This document shows, piece by piece, positions 47,277-56,548 of a DNA stretch of 64,000 nucleotides (positions are counted from its first letter, which is position 1; each line of letters begins with the position of its first letter). The DNA is from Patagioenas fasciata (Eukaryota > Chordata > Aves > Columbiformes > Columbidae). Both the position numbers and the translations under genes were made by a program. The stretch spans positions 7,426,945-7,490,944 of the forward strand of contig NC_092541.1 of the NCBI RefSeq assembly GCF_037038585.1, written 5' to 3'. The notes under the pieces were generated by a model. The model was not told the origin of the DNA. It was given only the letters and a program-made list of their open reading frames with translations, and ran no database searches.

Positions 47277-47623
47277 CCTCTCATAACCGCACGCGAGCCC
47301 CGATGCTGAGGGCCCTTGAGCTCCTCCTCGCCTTTGAAAACAACATGGACGACCTCACCTTGTTGATGATGGGGATCTTCTGGAGCAGGCCAGGGATCCT
47401 CTGGAGATCCTCGCAACGTGGTGCTTTCCTTTGAGCCCACGACTTCTCTGCCTGGGGCCTCTTCCCATTGGACGCTCTTGGAGGAGCCACTGAGTTTTTG
47501 GAGCTCGCCACCTCTTTTGGATGAAGCTGGAGCAGCTGGGGATGGGCCTGGGATGCTGGGCAGGAAGAGCCAGGGCCGGTGCTGGACCCTCCCCAGCCCA
47601 TTTCTCTCTGTTCGCTCCTCCAG
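47277..47623. other. Single-copy sequence, possible intron or exon remnant
   Basis: Non-repetitive sequence. The minus strand is open from 47281 to beyond 47640 and encodes a Lys/Arg-rich stretch (for example KSWAQRKAPRCEDL), but I see no start or splice context that proves it. The right end is a pyrimidine-rich tract leading into the acceptor at 47621-47623. Confidence 0.35.
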
Positions 47624-47775
47624 AATCCTCGGAATCTGATGGCGAAGATGACGAAGATGACGAAGATGACGAAGATGACGAAGATGACGAAGATGACGAG
47701 CGTGTCCCCACGCGGGAAGACATCAAGAAGCTGATGGAAAGCAAGAAGAAGCAGCAGTCGCTCCAGGAGAGCTTT
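47624..47775 (+). CDS. Putative exon encoding an acidic, then basic, segment
   Basis: A good 3' splice site (pyrimidine tract TTTCTCTCTGTTCGCTCCTC then CAG at 47621-47623) precedes a frame reading ESSESDGEDD. Six perfect copies of the 9-mer GAAGATGAC (47644-47697, peptide EDD) follow, then PTREDIKKLMESKKKQQSL. The acidic run followed by a charged, helix-prone segment is typical of nuclear proteins, but I cannot name the family. No consensus donor follows. The frame runs into a 55-bp repeat and stops at about 47976. It is therefore either a terminal exon with a repeat-derived tail, an exon with a non-consensus donor, or a decaying copy. Confidence 0.45.
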
Positions 47776-47910
47776 GGATACCCCAGACCACCCCTTGTGC
47801 TTCGGATGCCCACACCACCCCTTGTGTTTTGGATACCCCAGACCACCCCTTGTGCTTCGGATGCCCACAGCACCCCTTGTGTTTTGGATACCCCAGACCA
47901 CCCCTTTGGG
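47774..47910 (+). repeat. 55-bp tandem repeat (TTTGGATACCCCAGACCACC type), about 2.5 units
   Basis: Repeats of TTTGGATACCCCAGACCACCCCTTGTG alternate with CGGATGCCCACACCACC. It lies directly downstream of the acidic exon and is probably intronic or 3' UTR. Confidence 0.85.
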
Positions 47911-47989
47911 GAAGACCCTCCGTATGCTGAGGTGTTGCGTCTCCTTCCTCTTCATCCTCTAAAAGGTGTTTGGTGAAGAGCAGAGCTGG

Positions 47990-48048
47990 AAGCGGGGGTT
48001 CCCATCATTTGGGATAAACCCTAAGAACTCATTTTGGTTGGAAAAGAC
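47990..48048 (-). repeat. Right copy of the short inverted repeat
   Basis: Reverse complement of 46550-46610 with a few changes. The outer end (GGTTGGAAAAGACC) resembles sequence found near CR1 3' ends. Confidence 0.8.
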
Positions 48049-48115
48049 CCTCGAGGTCATGGAGGCCAAGCATAACCCACCCCTGGCACTGACCCGTATC
48101 CCTGAGGACGTTGTT
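48020..48115 (+). mobile_element. Possible CR1-like LINE 3' fragment
   Basis: TTGGTTGGAAAAGACCCTCGAGGTCATGGAGGCCAA-type sequence resembles the conserved 3' region of avian CR1 retrotransposons (the familiar GGTTGGAA.GGACC motif). It is short and divergent, so assignment rests on that motif only. Confidence 0.45.
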
Positions 48116-48117
48116 TT

Positions 48118-48693
48118 GTGACACCATGGGGACCCCGCCTTGTCCCCAGAGCCCATTGTGACATCCTGGGGACCCCCTTTGTCCCCAGGGCCCATTGGAC
48201 GTCCCATGACTCCCCCTTGTCCCCAGGGCCCATTGTGACATCCAGAGGACCCCGCTTTCTCCCCTGGGCGCATTGTGACTTCCTAGGACCCCCCATTGTC
48301 CCCATGGATCATTGGGACACCGTGGGGACCCCCTTTGTCCCCAGGGCCCATTGTGATATTCGGGGGACCCCCTTGTCCCCAGGGCCCATTGTGACATCCC
48401 AGGACCCCCCATTGTCCCCAGAGCCCATTGTGACATCCTAGGGACCCCCTTTGTCCCCAGGGCCCATTTTCGCACCATGGGGACCCCCTTTGTTACTGGG
48501 TCCCATTGTGACATTCCAGGACCTTACTTTGTCCCCAGGGCCCATTGTGACACCATCGGGACCCCCATTTGTCCCCAGGGCCCATTGTGACATTCAGAGG
48601 ACCCCTCTTTGTCCCCAGGGCCCATTGTGAATTCCCAGGGCCCCATGTTGTCCCCAGGGCCCATTGTGACATCCTGGGGACCCCCTTTGTCCC
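48118..48693 (-). repeat. 39-bp minisatellite, short block in inverted orientation
   Basis: About 15 units of the same family as the main array, but with the G-rich strand on minus. It ends at 48693 directly at an LTR-terminus remnant. Confidence 0.93.
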
Positions 48694-48710
48694 TGTCGAG
48701 GGTTAAGATT
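48694..48710 (-). mobile_element. 17-bp LTR-terminus remnant
   Basis: On the minus strand the sequence AATCTTAACCCTCGACA differs at one base from the last 17 bp of both full LTRs (AATCCTAACCCTCGACA). It is followed by the same minisatellite phase, GGGACAAAGG. The rest of the LTR is absent and telomere-like repeats replace it. Confidence 0.7.
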
Positions 48711-49150
48711 CCTAACCCCAACTCCTAACCCCAACTCCTAACCCAGACCATAACGCTAATCCTAATCCTAAACCTAAGCCTAATTCCTAACCCTAAACCC
48801 AATCCTAACCCAATCCCTTAACCCTAACCCAATCTCTTAACCCTTATCCCAATCCCTTAACCCTAACCCAAACTCCTAACTCTAAGCCTAAGCCCAACCC
48901 AGACGCCTAAGCCCAACCCAGACGCCTAAGCCAAACTCCTAACACTAAGCCTAACCCTAACGGAAACTCCTAACCCTAACCCAAACTCCTAGCCTTAAGA
49001 CTAACCCTAAATCCTAACTCAAACTCCTAACCCTAAGTCTAAGCCTAAACCAAACTCCTAAGCTTAAGACTAAGCCTAACCCAAACTCCTAAGCCTAACC
49101 CTAACCCAAACTCCAAAACCTAAGCCTAACCCTAACCCAAACCCAAACTC
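48711..49150 (+). repeat. Degenerate interstitial telomere-like tract (CCTAACCC family)
   Basis: CCTAACCC, CCTAAGCC and AACTCCTAACCC variants repeat for about 440 bp with a loose 18-20-bp superstructure (ACCCAAACTCCTAA). CCCTAA is on the + strand. Perfect hexamer runs are short, so this is an old interstitial or subtelomeric tract and not an active telomere. Confidence 0.9.
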
Positions 49151-49849
49151 AGTGGCCACTAAGCAGGCCTGGAGCTGTCAGGAGAAAGGACTCCCTGGAG
49201 CTCACCCAGCTCTAAACTCAGCCCCAACCTGCTGCTGCCTCGGCAGCCGGCACTGCGAGCGGCGCAGAGACGGAGCAGTTGGCAAAGAGCTTTGCAAGGC
49301 AGAGCCCTCTGGGGCACAGCACTGAGCTGGACCCACTTCCCCTCTGCGTGACCGAGCGTCAGCCAAGAAAGCAGCAAGCTAAATTTCACAGGAACGGAAA
49401 ATTAACATGGAAACGCTCATTTGTTCCCAGGTCGTACCTGTGGGATGGCCCCGAGGCTCACGGACACACTCAGGTGAAGCAGTCAAGGAGCCGCTGCCTA
49501 CAGGGACGGCTGGAATCGAGCAGAAAGGAAAAGCGTTTCCATTTCACGTTGTGAAATGACCTGCAGCGCCTGGACGGGGGTCAGGCAACAGCACGGGACC
49601 CAGACGCATGCTGAAATTGCCAAAGCTGCAGAGGGGCTGCAGAGCCCTTGTCTGGGACCTGGCAGCTTCCAAACTACTGTGTCCAGGCCACATGCAACAC
49701 CCCTCAAGGACCAGATGGACCAACACGGGGCCTCTCAGGGCCTTCTGACCAGGAGACCTCTCACACACACAAAAGGAAACCCACACTAACGTGGGAGCAT
49801 GGAGCACCAGGGCAAAAAATGATCATCCATGTTTCTCCTAAATCAGAGC
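49151..49849. other. Single-copy sequence without a recognised gene
   Basis: Mixed composition. A minus-strand frame at 49159-49389 would look secreted, but it starts with GTG, not ATG. No supported exon was found. Confidence 0.5.
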
Positions 49850-49952
49850 CTGCTGGCTACTGCAAGGTCAACTATTGCAAGAAAACGTTCACAAATAATA
49901 AACCAAATACTAACAAACGCAAAAGGCCAGTAACCAATGAACACTGAACACT
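49850..49952 (+). repeat. Dispersed element, part alpha (direct copy)
   Basis: Matches the reverse complement of 45228-45323 over about 100 bp, from the CTGCTGG/TCAACTAT end to GGCCAG..ACCAATGA. Confidence 0.8.
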
Positions 49953-50487
49953 TACCCCTGCGATTCCCCTCAGGCTCAGGAACAGGATTACACCAAGAGG
50001 CTTGATCAGCATGGACTGCAGGAACCAAACAGGGAGTCAAACACGGGTGGGAGCTTCCATGGCACGTTGTGATCTCCTGCTTCCTCAGTCACCCGCTGTG
50101 ATGGGAGAGGGTGAGATAATGACACGAGACACATACAGAGGTGTGTGTTCCCACAGCTAGAAACAGAGCACGGGTGACCTTTTTGCTGAGACCTAGCAGG
50201 TTTTCAGGCAAATTGAACATTCATGACTTGTCTGTGTAATACCACCAAGGCACAAAAAGCTTTTGGAAAGCCTCTGAGAGGATCTTGGGTACAATCACAC
50301 ACGAATAACCTATTAAAACACGAGTGTTTATTCGCTCAAGCAGACAGACAGTGACAACTCACCTCTGGGACAGCCCAAGGCTCCTAACCAGGACCCAGCT
50401 GAGAAGCTCGATCAACTCTGCCAAGGCCATGTCCTGGAGTCAAGCACAGATCAGAGAGGTTTCCAGGCTCACCGAGCAACACTCCTG
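49953..50487. other. Interior of the dispersed element, single-copy form
   Basis: About 535 bp between parts alpha and beta, not tandemly repeated. The matching interval in the other copy is wholly occupied by a GGGGTCAAT array. No gene seen. Confidence 0.5.
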
Positions 50488-50548
50488 CATTCCAGGTAAA
50501 AGAGGACATAGACAAGAGAGAAAAAACAAAACACAACACAACATATTT
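50488..50548 (+). repeat. Dispersed element, part beta (direct copy)
   Basis: Near match to the reverse complement of 44367-44422. It is followed, as in the other copy, by a tandem repeat of different sequence. Confidence 0.85.
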
Positions 50549-51125
50549 AGGACAACAGTGCCCATATCTTGCAGAAAAATAGCCGTATTTGGGGAAAAAA
50601 CTGGCAAAACGACAAAATATTCCAAATATTTGGGGGCTAAATTGGTCAACACAGGCAAAACAATCTGAGTATTTGGGCAAAAAGTGGCCCAAAGAGGCAA
50701 AAACATCCACACTTGGGTGCAAAGCTGTCGGCAAACATGAAAACATCCCATATTTGGGATCACAGTGCCCATATCAGGGGAAAAAATGGGCAAAAGCACC
50801 TGAGTATATCGGGTCAAGAGAGGCAGAAAAAACCAAAGCACCACTAGATTTGAGCAAAACTGGCCAAAAAGGGGTATAACATCCCCAGATTCAGGGTGAA
50901 ACTGGACCAAAGAGTCGAAGTATGCCCAGATTTGGGTAAAAAAATGGCCAAAAATGGCCCAAACACCCCCAGATTTGGGTATAAACAAAACTGGAAAACC
51001 AAAGAACTCCCAGATATAGGCAGAAACGATCCCAAAGGGCACAAATGTGCCCAGGTTTAGCTCTAAAGTGGCCCAAAGTGCCAAAGCAATCCCAGCTTTG
51101 ATTTGCAACGGGCCCAAAGGCTCAA
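50549..51125 (+). repeat. Degenerate repeat of about 40-50 bp (CCCAGATTTGGG..AAAACTGGCCAAA type)
   Basis: Recurring elements (C)CCAGATTTGGGTA, AAACTGGCCAAA and CCAAAG.GCAAAA..CATCCC appear every 40-50 bp with strong divergence. The minus-strand frame of 375 codons that crosses it is hydrophobic because of the repeat and is not accepted as a gene. Confidence 0.75.
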
Positions 51126-51429
51126 AGCGCGCCCTGGGATGGGGCCGTGTGGCACGAGGCTGGGGGGCAGGGAGGGCCCCACAGGGACTCAGTGCTGGTT
51201 TCTGCCCTGTGCCAGCACTCCCAGCCCCTGCTTGCCCAGAACCTGCCCCTGAAGCAGCCGCAGCCCCTCTCCCCTCCCTGCGGGTGTCTGCCCCCTGCCC
51301 ACACCCTGGTGCTGCCTGGCTCGCCCTGCCCGGCCCAGCCCGGCTGCTCTCCCGGCCCCAGCCCCAGCCCTGGCCCCACTGCTGCCCTGCTGAGCTGCTC
51401 GGGGCTGGGTGCTGCCCCTGCTCGCCCAC

Positions 51430-51510
51430 CTGCTCCCTGCGCTCGGCTGGAGCAGCCTGGGCGTCCCGGGCTGGCAGGGACACCAGGAGGAGGAACAGGG
51501 TGAGGACCAT
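51430..51510 (-). CDS. Putative signal-peptide exon of an unidentified secreted or membrane protein
   Basis: On the minus strand an ATG in optimal context (GGGCCATGG, 51510-51508) opens a 27-codon frame starting MVLTLFLLLVSLPARDAQA. This is a textbook signal peptide with a likely cut after AQA, followed by APAERREQ. The exon ends at CAG followed by GTGGGC (donor at 51429), phase 0. Upstream, TCTTGGCAG could be an acceptor placing this as exon 2. An overlapping ATG (about 51530) in another frame gives no signal peptide. The downstream side (left) is tandem repeat, so no second exon was confirmed. The family is not recognised. Confidence 0.4.
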
Positions 51511-52800
51511 GGCCCCCACGCTCGCCCCATGATGCTGCTGCTGCCAAGACACAGCACAGCACGTCACCGAGGGGCTCTGACCTCACAGTCACATTGGAAT
51601 CACCACATCTGCACACTGCTGCATGGCCTTGTGCTACACCAGCATGGAAGGAACAGAAGTGGAGAAGGGGGCACCTATTTTGGGAGGCAGCCCTGCCTGT
51701 GGGAGTGCACAGGCTCTCACTTCTTGCTTCCCAGAAATCAATCAATCAATCAATCCCAAAAGCTACATATTAATAGTAAATTTAAATAAAAAAAGCCAAC
51801 TTCAAGGGTCTTTACTTGTAGCTATATTTGTCAGGCAGCTCTCTGGGAAGAAACCAGCTTTTCCTGCTAGTTTGACCACAGCTTCAATGCCTTTAAAGCC
51901 ACCACTTCTGAGCTCTGCTGCTCCAACACAGCCTCACAGCCCAGCAAAATCATAGTGCAGGCAGAAAGCTTCACCATACAGAGATGGAGACAGTCAGGAA
52001 TACGTTCCTCTCAAAAGCAGACACTGCAAGCCACTCTTCCTCTTGCTTACCAAATTCAGACAGCGTTAGAAAACAACAACAACAAGGAAGCGAGATTCTT
52101 CTTTTATGCACCCCATTGTATGGACCATTCAACATCAAGTCCAACCGAAGTCTGAACCTCCGAATGAGAAATGCCATCTTCAAATTTCTAGGAAAATGAA
52201 GGGCTTTGAAGTGGCAAGACCATAAAATGTTCATTAAAGCACTGCCATGCAAGTCCGCACCCCTGATCACAGACCACCTGCCCTGGTACCAAAGGCAGTG
52301 ATGTTCTCAGCTGACATCTGGAAAGCAGCACAAAGTCTCATGTTCTCCAGTGCCAAACATGTAGTTTGGAACTGAAACAGGGCAGTAAACCATCTCCAGT
52401 CAGTCTGTTTTCATTCGAGGACATCAGGACAAGTTCAGTTCACGTTCACCAGGAATCACAGCAGGTCCCACCCGTCCCTGCAGACCCCAACACCGCTCCT
52501 GTGCAGGGTCCCCAGGAGCAGTAAGCACAGAACAAGAAACCTCCCTTCCAAAGAAGGCCCACAGCTGCTCTTCCAACGAGCTGCATAAGCAGCAGCTGAG
52601 AACAACCTCTGCTGTAGCTGCACCAGGCTCTGCTGTCTGCAGAAGGAGAGCAGCTCCTAAATGATCCCCAGCCCTACAGACACAGCCCAGGGCAGTGATG
52701 AGGAACCACCAGAGTGCAGGGACACCTGGCCATTCAGTTGAAGCTGCTGGGGAGAAGGACAGAGGACCAGCAAGAGACAAATCAGACAAGAGAGAAGACA
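51511..52800. other. Single-copy sequence, no supported gene
   Basis: Contains a small (AATC)4 run near 51738-51753 and scattered splice-like motifs. The long minus-strand frame over 52424-53938 begins in this region but is driven by the purine-rich tract to its right. Confidence 0.5.
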
Positions 52801-53735
52801 GAGGAGCTGAGAGAGAAACAAACACACAGGGAAAAGGACGGAGAGATGAAGGCAAAAAGGCACAATGAGCTGGGATGAGACAGGGAGGAAGAACCAGCAG
52901 GGCTGATGAGCAGGACAGAGGGATGGGGAGGGGGGAGGAGGAGAAGCAGGAAGGGGCTGGAGAAAGACAGGGAGGGGGATGCACAGATGGAGAGACAAAA
53001 AGAAAGACAGGGAACAGAACAAAGGGAGTGAGAAATAAAGCAAAGTGGGGATCCAAATGAAGAGACTGGAAAGGGGAAACATGCAGCAAGGAGCTGGAGA
53101 AAGAGGAAAAGAGGGCTGAGCAGCAGGAAAGAGGAGGAGAAGACAACGAAAAGGCAGAGCCAGCTGGACAGGGGTGATATAGTGAGAAGGGATGGCACTG
53201 GGAACAGGGATGGGAGACAGAAAGAAAACCAGGACAGAAAGACATCAAAAGGAAGAGGAGCAGTAATCTGGACAGAGCTGGAGAAAGAAGCAGCCGGGAA
53301 AGGGAAGACAGGCAGAAAGACAGAAGGGGAGCAGGAGAGAGAAAGAACAATAAGGGTTGGGGGCAGGACAGAGATTGGGGAAAAAATCCTGGGGCGGGCA
53401 GCAAGATGGAGAGGGAGTAAAAAAGAAGAGGGGCAGGAATAGGTGCAGGGAGCAGGACAGAGGGATACAGTGAGAAATGATGGGGCAGGGAGCAGGACAC
53501 AGCAACAGAGCAGAATGGTGACAAAGAGAAACCAGGGATGATGAGAAGCACAGAGCAGCGGAGACAGAGAGGGAGATACGAGAAACCCTGCACAGAGGTG
53601 GAGACGGGTGGAGGAAACGGTGAGGAAGAAGCAGAGAGGGGCAGAGAGAGAAGAGATGAAGAGGGAGAAGGACACGGTAGGAAAGAGGAGGGAGCAGGGA
53701 GGGAGGGAGGGGAGCACAAAACAGGATGAAATGAG
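52801..53735 (+). repeat. Purine-rich low-complexity tract with degenerate repeats
   Basis: More than 900 bp dominated by A and G on + (GGGACAGAGCTGGAGAAAG, GGAGCAGGACAGAGGGA and similar) in irregular units of roughly 50-60 bp. The minus-strand frames across it (413 and 504 codons) are Ser/Leu/Pro/Phe-rich low complexity. Confidence 0.85.
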
Positions 53736-53755
53736 CCCAAGGGCCCAGCACTCAC

Positions 53756-53868
53756 CACAGTTCCTGCTCTCTGCACTGCCAGGCAAGCTGTGCAGTTCAG
53801 GCACTTCTGTCTGCCTGTCTTTCCCTCCCCTCCTATTCTGTAGCTCCAGTCGTTTGTCCATCCCGCAC
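53756..53868 (-). CDS. Putative internal exon (113 bp)
   Basis: Minus-strand exon bounded by an acceptor (GTTCTCTTAG, ending at 53869) and a consensus donor GTGAGT (53755-53750). Its open frame includes MDKRLELQNRRGGKDRQTEV and continues with mixed polar residues, unlike the low-complexity frame to its left. It could belong to the same minus-strand gene as the exon at 54224-54328. The product is not recognised, and without transcript evidence this is a candidate only. Confidence 0.35.
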
Positions 53869-54223
53869 CTAAGAGAACACATGGGTGTCTGACAGCTCTC
53901 ACAGCACGAGGCTCCCCAGACGCACCCCACACACACACACACTATACGGCCGGACAGTGATTTTCCCCACTTACACAGACCCTGCGGTGCACGTTTGTGA
54001 TCTGCTCTGCTGAGGCTGCTCACAGGGACTCTTCCTCACCCAGAGGGGCAGCTGTCTCTGGTGCAGCTGCAGCAGCAGCTGTGGGGATCCCCTGCACTTC
54101 ACCCTCCAGCTGCTTCCCCTTCTCCTGCTCTCTCCAGCTCCAGCCCCAGCAGCTCCTCTCCAGAAAGTGCCCCCTGCCCCCTCCCCCGCCCAGGAGAACA
54201 AGGCCAGAGCAGCCCACACACAC

Positions 54224-54328
54224 CTGGGCCAGAGGCAGCAAGACATCTCCAGGGCCCCAGAGGGAGGAAAAAGGGCCCCAGGGCTGGGCCGGGCGCTGCT
54301 CGGCCTCGGGCAGCTCCACGGGCGCCAT
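54224..54328 (-). CDS. Putative first coding exon of a minus-strand gene
   Basis: ATG in a strong context (GCCATGG, 54328-54326) begins a 35-codon frame (MAPVELPEAEQ ... LLPLAQ). It ends at CAG followed by GTGTGT (donor at 54223), phase 0. A promoter-like cluster of CCAAT boxes on the same strand lies 110-480 bp upstream. A possible small exon downstream at about 54050-54100 ends at CTCTGG followed by GTGAGG. The sequence is acidic then Pro/Leu-rich with no family signature I recognise. Confidence 0.42.
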
Positions 54329-54435
54329 GGCAAAACTCACGCTGGCCGCCTGCAGAGCAACCGCCTGCTCAGCCTGGGCTGCGCCACCATTGGTCAGGAG
54401 GGCTGTCAGTCTCCCCCCCTGAGCTGATCCTGCAG

Positions 54436-54815
54436 CTGATTGGCTGCCTGGGCAGTGATTCTGTCCTGCTTTGGGGCTCACCCTGCCCTGAGGTGATACT
54501 CTCTCTGATTGGCGACCTGAGGGGTTACTCCCTCCACAGTGTCCGCCTTCCCTGAGCCGCTGTTTCCTCTGATTGGCTGTCTGGGATTTCCCACTGGCTC
54601 CCCCCACCAAATGATTGGTCAGACTATTTGTCAATCATCCTGTGCTGCACTCCCACCAGGTGTGATTGGTGCAGTCAGCACAGCCCACCCCTCAGGGCTG
54701 CCCAGTTTGTTCAACTGTCGCCAACTGTCCTGCAGGTCTCAAAGCTCGATTGGCTGCTTACGTTTCAATCACATGACTTGCCCCGCCTCCTCAAATGTGA
54801 TTGGCTGCATTTCAT
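54436..54815 (-). promoter_or_regulatory. Promoter-like cluster of seven CCAAT boxes (NF-Y type)
   Basis: ATTGG (CCAAT on minus) occurs at 54439, 54508, 54572, 54614, 54665, 54749 and 54800, nearly all as GATTGGCT or GATTGGT. Spacing is 42-84 bp. All face the same way, toward the putative exon at 54328. NF-Y binds CCAAT with flanking purines as seen here. The evenness suggests either selected promoter architecture or a decayed tandem repeat. Confidence 0.6.
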
Positions 54816-55770
54816 CCCCTGGCTGTCCACAGACTTCCGGGCGGTTGTTGCCAGGCAGTGGCTCCACCTGAAAATGAAGCTGTGGACCCTGACCAAAGGC
54901 CGTGGGTGATGAAAGATGCGTTGGGACCCTAAACATGAGGATTTGGCCCCAAGAAGAGGGCTCTGGGCACTCAGAAAGACGGGCAGATGCCACAGATGGC
55001 GCTTTGGGCCCTGCACACGAGGGGACCCTCTTGGCTCCACCCGAGCTGGGTTTGGTGCCCGTGACCCCACGCTCCAGCTCTGCTGTGCTTTCTGACCTCA
55101 TGGGCCCTCTTGTCCTGCCAAACTTCTGCTGCCAAACCCTGCTGTGGGAAACAATCCCCTTGCCAAGAGAACAGCCCCGGGCAGGATCTCTCAGCAAAGC
55201 GTATTTTATAAACGATTTGGCAAGACCAGGTGTTCTACCCAAAGACAGCACAGGGAATGGGACAAAAAGCCCCCGCTTACACATCCACCAACCCCAGCTG
55301 CACATTCCCTGCCCTGCTCCCCAGCGCTTGGCACTGCAGGGGTTACAGACTCCCCAGGGCTGGCCTCAGTTTACCTGTCTCATTCATCTAATTAACAACC
55401 CTCTCACCTTATTGATTTATTTGAAATATGGATTCCTGGCTCTTTGGTTGCCCTTCCCCCTCGATTATCTTTTTAAACACAGGGATCAGTTTGGACTGTG
55501 AGCACCTCGGTGCCACCCTCGCCACCCTTGGCCACCGCCACCGCCACCCCAGTGACCCCCACGGCTCCACCAGTGAACTGGAATGATGGCACGGGGCGTG
55601 CGTGTGTCTCTGGGGTCCCTGTGGCCAGCTGTGTGTCCCACGGGTGTGTGTCTGTGCTGGGGCACGTATCCCATGGCTGGCATGGCCAGGACAAGCACGT
55701 CTGCAGGATGGAGCTGCCCCAGCCTCCCTGCTCCTGTGCTGGCTCTGACTCGTGCCCATGACCCAGCCCG
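54816..55770. other. Single-copy sequence, no supported gene
   Basis: Mixed composition. 55500-55560 has CCACCGCCACC repeats. Frames on both strands lack splice or family support. Confidence 0.5.
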
Positions 55771-55779
55771 TCTGCACAT

Positions 55780-55884
55780 CCCAGCAGTCTCTGTGACCCA
55801 GGCCATCCATGTCCCAGCCTATCTCTATGTCCCAGCCCACCCCCGTGTCCCAGTCCATCTCCATGTCTCAGCAGCCTCTGCGCC
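55780..55884 (+). repeat. Degenerate 18-bp repeat (CATGTCCCAGCCTATCTC type)
   Basis: About five imperfect units with ATGTCCCAGCC or GTGTCCCAGTCC, ending immediately before the LTR at 55891. Confidence 0.7.
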
Positions 55885-55890
55885 CTCACG

Positions 55891-56548
55891 TGTCCTGGTT
55901 TTGGTAAAAAACAAGTTTCTCTTCTAGTGAATTTTGCCTGTCAGCCAAAGCCTTCATGTCAGCTGCATTTTCCTGGAGAACCAGACACATGTTTTGGCAA
56001 ACCCAGCAATGCAATGGAAACTTATTGACAAGCACAGATGGACATCTCGCGAGAGGGGCAACGAGAAACCGGTGAGCAACTGTGTATAACATTCTGTTCA
56101 CGTGAATACTTCATATAAAAGCGGGAGATCACGAGAATCTCGTCCCTTTTCCTTCCCTTTTGCCTTTTTCCTTCCCTTCTGCTCATGGCCGACATCAGGA
56201 GAGGACCTTGCTGGTCGTCCCTGCGAACGGAGGCCAGTGAGAGACTGAATCCAGCTCCGGTTGGCTGCAGAGTCTGATCCAGGACTTTGGGTGCTGGCTC
56301 TGCAGTTGCTGAGACTTACAAGATGGGTTTTGTATATTTGTATTATTTTCTCTGTTCTTATCAGTAGCATCAGTAAAACATCTTGAACTTTTCCAACTCT
56401 CTCCCCTCTGTGCTTCTTCCCCTCCCGATCGCCTGTGCTGAGTGGGAAGGGGGGAGAGGGAGGGGCAAAAGGGGGAGTGGGGGGCAGAGGAGGTTGACAA
56501 CACATCTGCCAGGGTTTGATTGTCACCCCGCAATCCTAACCCTCGACA
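55891..56548 (+). mobile_element. Second copy of the LTR, without adjacent provirus (658 bp)
   Basis: Full-length relative of the LTR at 9816-10472, with the same TGTCCTGG start, TATAAAA (56114-56120), AGTAAA signal and CCTCGACA end. The 5' side joins unrelated single-copy DNA exactly at TG, with no polypurine tract. The 3' side joins minisatellite at the same base, and with the same first 35 bp, as the other LTR. Flanks (CTCACG and GGGACA) give no target-site duplication, so it is not a simple solo-LTR insertion. Confidence 0.92.

Noticed and set aside
45679-47286. 535-codon frame ending in PSFLPS repeats, and a KEGRKEGG-rich frame on the other strand
   Set aside because: The frames cross a 9-10-bp array and a polypyrimidine microsatellite. 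This is pure repeat translation.
48711-49150. Chromosome end (active telomere)
   Set aside because: Hexamers are too degenerate, and long single-copy sequence continues on both sides.
49159-49389. Small secreted-looking frame (KFSLLLSWLTLGHAEG) with four cysteines on the minus strand
   Set aside because: The first codon is GTG and there is no upstream ATG in frame with good context. No splice or conservation support.
50440-51567. 375-codon minus-strand frame with many hydrophobic segments, resembling a membrane protein
   Set aside because: The hydrophobic part translates a degenerate 40-50-bp repeat. Only the 51430-51510 signal-peptide exon was kept.
52424-53938. 504-codon minus-strand frame rich in Ser, Leu, Phe and Pro
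   Set aside because: It reads the complement of a purine-rich low-complexity tract, does not begin with ATG, and contains the better-supported exon 53756-53868 with proper splice sites.
55891-56548. Ordinary solo LTR
   Set aside because: No target-site duplication, and the 3' flank is identical to that of the other LTR copy, so a duplicated or recombined junction fits better.
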